Of a DNA stretch of 36,529 nt, positions 16,032 to 23,007 are shown in pieces. Source of the DNA: JAJFVC01 sp039698075. Its GTDB lineage: Bacteria; Planctomycetota; Planctomycetia; Pirellulales; Thermoguttaceae. Under the pieces are notes generated by a model. It made no database searches. It was not told where the DNA came from and worked only from the letters and a program-made list of their open reading frames with translations. The number at the start of each line of letters is the position of its first letter. Positions within the stretch are counted from its first letter, which is position 1. The stretch lies in assembly GCA_039698075.1 (NCBI GenBank), contig JBDKTJ010000137.1:1-36529 (forward strand), given 5' to 3'. Position numbers and translations under genes: made by a program.

Positions 16032-17264
16032 ATGGAATTTCTCAAGCACGTACTGCCCAATGGTCTGGAAATCGTCGCCGAGTGCAACGGCGCGGCGTAT
16101 TCGACGGCGATGGGGTTTTTTGTGAAGACCGGGGCCCGCGACGAAACCGCCGACGTGGCCGGCGTGAGCCACTTCTTGGAACACATGGCGTTCAAGGGCA
16201 CGCCGAGCCGTTCGGCCGACGACGTGAACCGAGAGTTCGACGAGATGGGCGCCCATTACAACGCCTACACGAACGAAGAGAACACGGTGTTCTATGCGAC
16301 GGTGCTGCCCGAGCAACAAGACCGGGCCGTCGATCTGTTGGGCGACATTTTGCGGCCGTCGCTGCGCGAGGACGACTTTCAGACCGAAAAGAAAGTGATT
16401 CTGGAAGAGATCCGGATGTACGACGACCAGCCGCCGTTCGGGGCCGACGATAAGTCCCGGGCGCTCTATTTCGGCCGGCATCCGTTGGGCCAAAGCGTGT
16501 TGGGCGCCGCGGAAAGCATCGAGCGGCTTTCGTCCGAGGCGATGCGGGCGTATTTCGAGGATCGCTACAGTCCGACGAACATCGTGCTGGCGGCGTCGGG
16601 CCGCGTGGATTTCGACGCGCTGGTGGCCTCGACCCAGCGGTGTTGCGGACGATGGCCTTCGCGTCCGACCCGGCGAACGGTGACGCCGACGACTGGTCAT
16701 GCGGGTTTTCAGTTGATTTGCCGTCCCTCGGCGTCGCAACAGTACACGCTGATGTTGGCGACCGGGCCCGCGGCCGAGGACGACGATCGTTATGCCGCAA
16801 AACTGATGGCCACCGTGTTGGGCGACGATTCCGGAAGCCGGCTGTTTTGGGAGCTGGTCGATCCGGGGTTGGCCGAGCAGGTGAGTTTGTGTCACAGCGA
16901 GCACGAGGGGGCGGGGCTGCTGATGACCTACATGAGTTGCGAGCCCGATCGGGCCGGCGACAATTTGCGTTGCATCCTGGATATTTATCGAAAGGCCGAG
17001 GCGGACGGCGTCTCGGCGGCCGAGCTGGAGCAGGCGAAGAACAAGGTGCGTTCGCGGATTGTGTTGTCGGGCGAACGGCCGCGCGGCCGGTTGTTCGCGG
17101 TGGGCAACGATTGGGTGTATCGACGCGAATATCATGCGATCGAATCGGATTTGCAGGCGGTGGCCGATTTGACATGCGACGATCTGTCGGCGGTGTTGGC
17201 CCGATGCCCGTTGAGCCGTTGCGCCACCGTGACGATCGGCCCGCTCGACGAGCTGGTTTTGTAG
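16032..17264 (+). CDS. M16-family zinc metallopeptidase, catalytic subunit type
   Basis: 410 residues from the ATG at 16032 (a longer GTG start at 15993 adds residues unlike the family). The inverted zinc motif is HFLEHMAFKG with His47, Glu50 and His51. The downstream glutamate ligand lies in KKVILEEIRMYDDQPP. ENTVFYATVLPE and HPLGQSVLG are further family features. The second half is degenerate: the R/Y motif is missing (WELVDPGLAEQVSLCHSEHEGAG). That is the mirror image of the M16 gene at 13946, so the two probably form one heterodimer in which this chain cleaves. There is no signal peptide. It digests small unfolded peptides by analogy with the family; the real substrate is unknown. Confidence 0.93.
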   Translation: MEFLKHVLPNGLEIVAECNGAAYSTAMGFFVKTGARDETADVAGVSHFLEHMAFKGTPSRSADDVNREFDEMGAHYNAYTNEENTVFYATVLPEQQDRAVDLLGDILRPSLREDDFQTEKKVILEEIRMYDDQPPFGADDKSRALYFGRHPLGQSVLGAAESIERLSSEAMRAYFEDRYSPTNIVLAASGRVDFDALVASTQRCCGRWPSRPTRRTVTPTTGHAGFQLICRPSASQQYTLMLATGPAAEDDDRYAAKLMATVLGDDSGSRLFWELVDPGLAEQVSLCHSEHEGAGLLMTYMSCEPDRAGDNLRCILDIYRKAEADGVSAAELEQAKNKVRSRIVLSGERPRGRLFAVGNDWVYRREYHAIESDLQAVADLTCDDLSAVLARCPLSRCATVTIGPLDELVL

Positions 17265-17316
17265 GGCATGGAAGAACCACTTGGCGCGGGCCGTGGGTCG
17301 GCGTACATTGAGGCCC

Positions 17317-18747
17317 ATGGACTTGGGCGTTTCTATTTTGATGCTGCTGATCGGCGTAGGCCTCGGGGCCGCGGCGGCGTGGCTGGTCGGTCGGGCGAAA
17401 ATGTCGTCCGCCTTTGAACGGGGGCGCGGCGAGTCGGCGATGGAAACCGCCGCAATGGCCGAGCGGCTTTCGGCCCGAGAGGCGTCGATCGAGGAATTGC
17501 GCGCCCGGCTGAGCGAAAAGGACGTTTCGCTGGCCGATCTTCAGCGGCAGGTGACGGCGCTGACTTCTCAGGCGGCCGACTTGCGCCGGGCGTTGGTCGA
17601 GCAGCAAAAGCAGACGGAAGAGAAGCTCGCGCTGTTGGACGACGCCAAGCGGCAGTTGGCCGACACGTTCAAGGCCCTGGCGGCCGGCGCGCTGCAGAGC
17701 AACAACACGTCGTTCCTGGAGCTGGCCAAGACGCATTTGGAGAAGTTTCAGGAGTCGGCCCGGGGCGATCTGGAAAAGCGGCAGTCGGCCATTGACGAGT
17801 TGGTCAAGCCGGTCCGCGAGTCGCTGGGCAAGGTGGACGTGAAGCTGCAAGAGATCGAAAAAAGCCGCATCGAGGCGTACAGCGGCCTGATCGAGCAGGT
17901 CCGGTCGCTTTCGGAGACGCAGAAAGAGCTGCGCGGCGAGACGGCCAATCTGGTCAAGGCGCTTCGGCGTCCGCAGGCGCGCGGTCGTTGGGGCGAGATT
18001 CAGTTGCGGCGCGTGGTTGAGATGGCTGGCATGTTGGAACATTGCGATTTTGTCGAGCAGCAGTCGACCGACACGGACGACGGTCGGCTGCGGCCCGACT
18101 TAATCGTTCGGCTGCCGGGCCGAAAAAACGTCGTGGTCGATTCGAAGGCGCCGTTGGAGGCGTATCTGGACGCGATCGAGGCGACGGACGACGCGACGCG
18201 CGCGGCGAAGCTGAAGGATCACGCCCGGCAGGTGCGCAACCATATCATGGCGTTGGGCCGCAAGTCGTATTTCGAGCAGTTCGATTTTACGCCGGAGTTC
18301 GTCGTGTTGTTTTTGCCGGGCGAGGTGTTTTTCAGCGCGGCGTTGGAGAACGATCCGGAGTTGATCGAGTTGGGCGTCCGTCAGAACGTGATCGTTGCGA
18401 CGCCGACGACGCTGATCGCGCTGCTCAGGGCCGTGGCCTATGGATGGCGGCAGGAGCGGCTGGCCGAAAACGCCAAAATCATCAGCGAGCTGGGCCAGGA
18501 ACTGTACAAGCGGATTTCCGATTTGGGCGAGCACATGCAGCGATTGGGCAAGGGGCTGTCGACGGCCATCGGCGCGTACAACAGCGCGGTCGGGTCGTTG
18601 GAGTCGCGCGTGCTGGTCAGCGCCCGGCGGTTCAAAGAGTTGGGCGCGTCGACCTCGAACGGCGAAATCGAAGAGACGACGCCCATCGAAAGTTCGCCCC
18701 GGCTGTTGCAGTCGCCGGAACTTCTTGGCGGAACCTCGGAAAGCTAG
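17317..18747 (+). CDS. rmuC: DNA recombination protein RmuC homologue
   Basis: 476 residues. One N-terminal membrane segment (MDLGVSILMLLIGVGLGAAAAWLVG) anchors the protein. A long coiled coil follows (about residues 45-210, rich in Glu, Gln and Leu). The RmuC domain starts near residue 215: LRRPQARGRWGEIQLRRVVEMAGM, then LIVRLPGRKNVVVDSKAPLEAYLDA and FLPGEVFFSAALENDPELIELGVRQNVIVATPTTLIALLRAVAYGW. RmuC limits inversions at short inverted repeats in E. coli. That is of note next to so many inverted repeats, though this is a correlation only. The ATG at 17317 is 52 bases after the M16 stop; it may be the last gene of that unit. Confidence 0.93.
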   Translation: MDLGVSILMLLIGVGLGAAAAWLVGRAKMSSAFERGRGESAMETAAMAERLSAREASIEELRARLSEKDVSLADLQRQVTALTSQAADLRRALVEQQKQTEEKLALLDDAKRQLADTFKALAAGALQSNNTSFLELAKTHLEKFQESARGDLEKRQSAIDELVKPVRESLGKVDVKLQEIEKSRIEAYSGLIEQVRSLSETQKELRGETANLVKALRRPQARGRWGEIQLRRVVEMAGMLEHCDFVEQQSTDTDDGRLRPDLIVRLPGRKNVVVDSKAPLEAYLDAIEATDDATRAAKLKDHARQVRNHIMALGRKSYFEQFDFTPEFVVLFLPGEVFFSAALENDPELIELGVRQNVIVATPTTLIALLRAVAYGWRQERLAENAKIISELGQELYKRISDLGEHMQRLGKGLSTAIGAYNSAVGSLESRVLVSARRFKELGASTSNGEIEETTPIESSPRLLQSPELLGGTSES

Positions 18748-18785
18748 TCGTTGCCGCCATTTTTTCGAGCCGGGGGGCGGTAGCC

Positions 18786-18866
18786 GTAGGGTGCGTGCTT
18801 GCCACGCACCATTTATTATGCCCGATTTTTTCGCCAAATCATGGTGCGTGCAAGCACGCGCCCTAC
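18786..18866. repeat. GTAGGG-type REP inverted pair
   Basis: Two facing copies begin and end with GTAGGG: the left runs 18786-18812, the right 18841-18866 (its reverse complement matches with one substitution and one 1-nt gap). Each folds into its own hairpin (GGTGCGTG/CACGCACC, loop CTTGC, in the left copy). A GTAG foot plus hairpin is the classical REP layout recognised by RAYT transposases, but the sequence differs from the AAATCGCAAGCGG family. It lies between rmuC and uvrA. Confidence 0.75.
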
Positions 18867-18912
18867 AAGAAAACGCCATAAACTTTTACGGCGCCCTCCA
18901 AAAAGCGATTGG

Positions 18913-18941
18913 TGGACGCCGTGCCGGTGGGCTGGTATAAT
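18913..18941 (+). promoter_or_regulatory. extended -10 promoter for uvrA
   Basis: TATAAT (18936-18941) is a perfect -10 hexamer and is preceded by TGG, an extended -10 element. A weak -35 (TGGACG, 18913-18918) lies 17 bases upstream. Transcription would begin near 18948, which argues against any uvrA start upstream of that. Confidence 0.6.
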
Positions 18942-18995
18942 GAGGAATTGGGGTTTTGTCAAAATTGTCCACTGGGCATTGCTGAAAATCTCACT

Positions 18996-21917
18996 GTGGC
19001 TCGCAACGGCTCAGGCACGTCATCGCGCGGGTGTTTTTCTAAGACTTCCTCCTCCAATGGCGGGAAGGCCGAGTCGGGCTGCATCACGCTTCGGGGCGTG
19101 CGGGTGCACAATCTGAAGTCGATCGATCTCGACATTCCACGCCGCCGGCTGATCGTGTTTTGCGGACTCAGCGGCAGCGGCAAGAGCAGTCTGGCGCTCG
19201 ACACGCTTTACGCCGAGGGGCAGCGTCGGTACATCGAAAGTTTTTCGGCCTACACGCGGCAGTTTTTGCAGCGGCTCGAAAAGCCCGAGGCCGATCGGAT
19301 CGACGGCATCCCGCCGGCCATCGCCGTGACCGGAAAGAACACGAGTCGTTCGAGCCGCTCGACCGTCGGCACGGCGACCGAAACGAGCGATTATCTTCGG
19401 CTGCTGATGGCCAAGATCGGCCACGTGTTTTGCGTGCAATGCGGGAAGGAAGTGCGGCGGGACACGCCGCAGAACGCGGCCGAGACGCTCGTCGCGCTGC
19501 CGGAGGGCGTCAAATACCTGGTCGCGTTCCGAGGCGAACTGCCCGAGGGCGGAACGATCCGGCAACTGGCCGCCGAGTTGCGCGAAGACGGTTTTGTCCG
19601 CGCGATCGTCAACGGGCGGACGGTCTCGCTCGACGCGCCGGCCGAACTGGCCGCGTTGCTGTCGCCGATGGAGATTTACGTCGTCGTCGATCGGCTCGTC
19701 ATCGGCGGCGCCAGCGACAACCGGCTGCGCGATTCGCTGGAGACAGCGTTCACCAAGGGCCGAGGCCGTTGCTACGTCTTTGTCGAAGACGGCGATGCGT
19801 CCTCTCCTCTGTTCCCTCTCCCCTCTCCCCTGTTCACGCTCGACGATCGTCCGTGGCGGCGGATCGGGTTCAGCACGAGTCTGTCGTGCGCCGATTGTGG
19901 GATTGAATATCCGACGCCGGAGCCACGATTGTACAGTTTCAACAATCCGATGGGCGCGTGTCCGGAGTGCGAGGGTTTTGGAAACGTGATCGGCATCGAC
20001 ATGGATCTGGTGATTCCGGATCCGTCGAAGACGCTGCGTCAGGGTGCGATCGCGCCGTGGAATACGCCGGCCTATTTGCACGAGTTGAAAGAGTTGACGG
20101 CGCTGGCGCCGGACCTCGATTTGCCGATGGACGTGCCGTTTCGGGAGCTTGCGGAGCGACACAAGGCGATGATTCTGCACGGCGTGCCCGAGCGGAAGTT
20201 CGGCGGGCTGGAGGGCTTTTTTCAATGGCTCGAGCGGCGCAAGTACAAGATGCACATTCGGGTGTTCTTGAGCCGGTGGCGCAGCTTTCGGCCGTGTCCG
20301 GCCTGTGGCGGCTTGCGGCTTCGGCCCGAGGCGCTGGCCGCTCGGATCGGCGGAAAAAATCTCGGCGAGATCTGCGCGATGAAGGTGCGCGACGCCGACG
20401 CGATGTTCCGGGATCTGCAACTGCCCGAGTCCGAACAGCGGATCGGACGCATGATGCTCGACCAGGTTCGGTCGCGGCTCGGTTTTTTGGAGACGGTGGG
20501 CCTCGGCTATCTGACGCTCGATCGCACGTTGCGAACGCTCAGCGGCGGCGAGGCGCGGCGCGTGGCGCTCACCGCCGCGATGGGCTCCAGTTTGGTCAAT
20601 ATGCTGTACGTGCTGGACGAGCCGTCGATCGGGTTGCATCCGCGCGACATCCATCAGTTGCTCGGCGCGATTCGCCAGTTGCGCGAGCGAGGCAACACGG
20701 TGGTGGTCGTCGAGCATGAGGAGGCGATCATTCGGGCGGCGGATCAGGTGATCGAGATCGGGCCGGGGGCGGGCGAGCGCGGCGGCAAAGTGGTTTTTCA
20801 GGGCACGCCCGCCGAGATGGAAAAATCGCCCGACAGTCTGACCGGCGACTATTTGACCGGGCGTCGCGGGTTCAACGGTTGCGGCCAGCGTCGGCCGCCC
20901 AATCACGGCTGGATTCGGCTGGCCGGGGCGCGAGGGAACAATTTGAAAAACGTCACGGTCGAGTTTCCGCTCGGCACGTTGTGTTTGGTCACCGGCGTGA
21001 GCGGATCGGGCAAGAGCACGCTGGTCCAGGACACGCTGTATCCGGCGTTGTGTCGGCGGTTGCACAAGGACGCTCCGAAGCCGTATCCGCACGACGACGT
21101 GTTCGGCGACGGTCAGTTGGACGACGTGATCATGGTCGATCAAAGTCCGATCGGCCGCTCGCCGCGATCGAATCCGGTGACGTATTTGAAGGCGTTTGAC
21201 GAGATTCGCGGCGTGTTCGCCGAGACGGTCGAGGCCCGGACGCGCGGGTTCAACGCGGGACATTTCAGCTTCAACGTGGACGGCGGCCGGTGCGACGCCT
21301 GCCAGGGCGACGGCTACACGCAGATCGACATGCAATTTCTGGCCGACGTGTACATGCGATGCCCACAGTGCAACGGGACGCGATACCGCGACGAGATTTT
21401 GGACGTGACCTATCGGGGTCGCAACATCGCGGACGTGTTGGAGATGACCGTGCGCGAGGCGTTCACGTTCTTTCGCGGCCAGCCGAAAGTGCAAGCGAGG
21501 CTCAAGCGGCTGATCGACGTCGGGCTCGATTACGTGCGGCTCGGTCAGCCGGCCAACACGCTGTCGGGCGGCGAGGCGCAGCGATTGAAGCTGGCCGGAT
21601 ACATGAGCAGCGCGAAACGCGGCCGGTGCTTGTTCATCTTGGACGAGCCGACCACGGGCCTGCATTTTTCGGACATCGTGCAGTTGCTGGACTGTTTTGA
21701 CGCGCTGCTGGCCGTTGGGCATTCGCTGCTCGTGGTGGAGCACAATCTGCAAATCATGAAGGCGGCCGATTATATCGTGGACTTGGGGCCCGGTGCCGCC
21801 GACGAAGGCGGGCAGGTGGTGGCCAAGGGCACGCCCGAGATGGTCGCCCGGGCCTCGGGGTCCGTCACCGCCGGCTTTTTGGCCAAAATCTTGAAAGAAC
21901 GCGACAAGTCCTCGTAG
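18996..21917 (+). CDS. uvrA: excinuclease ABC subunit A
   Basis: 973 residues from GTG 18996. UvrA is the damage-sensing ABC-type ATPase of nucleotide excision repair. Two ATPase modules are visible: GLSGSGKSSLALDTLYAEGQRRY with LSGGEARRVAL, then GVSGSGKSTLVQDTLYPAL with LSGGEAQRLKLA. Zinc modules are CADCGIEY plus CPECEG, and CDACQGDGY plus CPQCNGT. The start is uncertain: the frame is open from 18909, but the promoter at 18936 excludes that; 18996 has no good ribosome site and an ATT at 18978 is possible. A pyrimidine-only stretch (about 19799-19830) codes SSPLFPLPSPLF inside the first module, apparently an inserted simple sequence. A 970-residue antisense frame is a shadow. Confidence 0.93.
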   Translation: MARNGSGTSSRGCFSKTSSSNGGKAESGCITLRGVRVHNLKSIDLDIPRRRLIVFCGLSGSGKSSLALDTLYAEGQRRYIESFSAYTRQFLQRLEKPEADRIDGIPPAIAVTGKNTSRSSRSTVGTATETSDYLRLLMAKIGHVFCVQCGKEVRRDTPQNAAETLVALPEGVKYLVAFRGELPEGGTIRQLAAELREDGFVRAIVNGRTVSLDAPAELAALLSPMEIYVVVDRLVIGGASDNRLRDSLETAFTKGRGRCYVFVEDGDASSPLFPLPSPLFTLDDRPWRRIGFSTSLSCADCGIEYPTPEPRLYSFNNPMGACPECEGFGNVIGIDMDLVIPDPSKTLRQGAIAPWNTPAYLHELKELTALAPDLDLPMDVPFRELAERHKAMILHGVPERKFGGLEGFFQWLERRKYKMHIRVFLSRWRSFRPCPACGGLRLRPEALAARIGGKNLGEICAMKVRDADAMFRDLQLPESEQRIGRMMLDQVRSRLGFLETVGLGYLTLDRTLRTLSGGEARRVALTAAMGSSLVNMLYVLDEPSIGLHPRDIHQLLGAIRQLRERGNTVVVVEHEEAIIRAADQVIEIGPGAGERGGKVVFQGTPAEMEKSPDSLTGDYLTGRRGFNGCGQRRPPNHGWIRLAGARGNNLKNVTVEFPLGTLCLVTGVSGSGKSTLVQDTLYPALCRRLHKDAPKPYPHDDVFGDGQLDDVIMVDQSPIGRSPRSNPVTYLKAFDEIRGVFAETVEARTRGFNAGHFSFNVDGGRCDACQGDGYTQIDMQFLADVYMRCPQCNGTRYRDEILDVTYRGRNIADVLEMTVREAFTFFRGQPKVQARLKRLIDVGLDYVRLGQPANTLSGGEAQRLKLAGYMSSAKRGRCLFILDEPTTGLHFSDIVQLLDCFDALLAVGHSLLVVEHNLQIMKAADYIVDLGPGAADEGGQVVAKGTPEMVARASGSVTAGFLAKILKERDKSS

Positions 21918-21930
21918 GGCATGCAAATCC

Positions 21931-22959
21931 ATGGCGAACTCGGATCGGTACGGCCGGCAGGTGCGTTTCGCGGCGCTGGGCGACGACGGTCAGCGGCGGC
22001 TCGGTGGCGCCACGGCGCTGCTTTGCGGATGCGGGGCCTTGGGCAGCGCGATCGCTCATCTGTTGGTGCGGGCGGGGATCGGCACGCTGCGGATCGTCGA
22101 TCGCGATTTCGTCGAACTGAGCAATCTGCCGCGTCAGTCGCTTTTCGATGAGGACGACGCCCAGGCCGGGACGCCGAAGGCCGTGGCGGCCGCCGAACAT
22201 TTGCGGCGCATCAACGCCGAGGTCCATCTGGAGTCGATCGTGGCGGACATCGAACCGTCGAACATTGAGCGGTTTTGCGACGGCATGGAGTTGATTCTCG
22301 ACGGGACCGACAATTTCGAGACGCGGTTTCTGATCAACGACGCGGCGATCGAACGCGGGCTGCCGTGGATTTACGGCGGCTGCGTCGGCGCGGAGGGGCA
22401 GACGATGACGATCGTGCCCGGCAAAACGGCGTGCTTGCGGTGCCTGATGCCCGAGTGCCCGGCGCCCGGCGCCGCCGAGACGTGCGAGACGACCGGAATT
22501 TTGGGCCCGATCGTCGGCGTCATTGCGTCGATCGAAGCGATCGAGGCGATTAAAATTCTCAGCGGACGCGGCGACGCCATCTCACGCGACCTGGTGGTCG
22601 TCGATCTGTGGCGAAATCAAACCCGGCGGATCGACGTCCGGCGATTGCGCGATCAGACGGATTGTCCGGCCTGCCGACACGGAGAGCTGGCGTGGCTTGC
22701 CGGTCGCAAGGGCAATCGGACGGCGGTGCTCTGCGGACGAAACGCCGTGCAACTGAGCCATTCCGGCGCGAGCGTGTCGTTGGAGCAGTTGGCCCAAAAG
22801 CTGTCGGGCGTCGGTCCGGTGACGTGCAATCCGTACCTGCTGCGACTGAAGGTCGAGGGGTTTGAGATTACGGTGTTCGCCGACGCCAGGGCGATCGTCG
22901 CCGGCACGTCGGACATGGCCGCGGCCCGGGCGGTCTATGCAAAATACATCGGGCACTGA
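21931..22959 (+). CDS. ThiF/MoeB/HesA-family E1-like adenylyltransferase
   Basis: 342 residues. The family adenylates the C-terminal glycine of a ubiquitin-like sulfur carrier (ThiS, MoaD). The nucleotide loop is GCGALG (33-38), DRDFVELSNLPRQ holds the second nucleotide-contact segment, and DGTDNFETRFLIND follows. Zinc ligands are Cys168, Cys171, Cys245 and Cys248 (CLRC, CPAC). The conserved catalytic Cys is Cys185 in TCETTGILGP. After the E1 core an extra C-terminal domain of about 90 residues (from about 250) is present; it is not a rhodanese that I can see (no CxxGxR loop). No sulfur-carrier, ThiG or MoaE gene is nearby, so the partner is open. The ATG is 13 bases after the uvrA stop. Confidence 0.87.
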   Translation: MANSDRYGRQVRFAALGDDGQRRLGGATALLCGCGALGSAIAHLLVRAGIGTLRIVDRDFVELSNLPRQSLFDEDDAQAGTPKAVAAAEHLRRINAEVHLESIVADIEPSNIERFCDGMELILDGTDNFETRFLINDAAIERGLPWIYGGCVGAEGQTMTIVPGKTACLRCLMPECPAPGAAETCETTGILGPIVGVIASIEAIEAIKILSGRGDAISRDLVVVDLWRNQTRRIDVRRLRDQTDCPACRHGELAWLAGRKGNRTAVLCGRNAVQLSHSGASVSLEQLAQKLSGVGPVTCNPYLLRLKVEGFEITVFADARAIVAGTSDMAAARAVYAKYIGH

Positions 22960-22975
22960 CACGCATTTCCAAGGA

Positions 22976-23000
22976 TCCCCTCTTCCAAAGAGAGAGGGGA
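22976..23000. terminator. hairpin between convergent genes, possible bidirectional terminator
   Basis: TCCCCTCT (22976-22983) pairs with AGAGGGGA (22993-23000) around a nine-base loop, in the 48 bases between the stops of the ThiF-like gene and tex. There is no real T-run on either strand, so termination efficiency is uncertain; it could equally be another intergenic repeat hairpin. Confidence 0.4.
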
Positions 23001-23007
23001 GATTGGA

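Noticed and set aside
16192..18042. 616-residue open frame on the minus strand
   Set aside because: Antisense to the catalytic M16 gene and rmuC; Arg/Pro-rich with no family signature.
19020..21932. 970-residue open frame on the minus strand
   Set aside because: It is antisense to uvrA, whose protein is a clear full-length match. The antisense product is Arg/His/Gln-rich without any domain, the usual shadow in GC-rich DNA.
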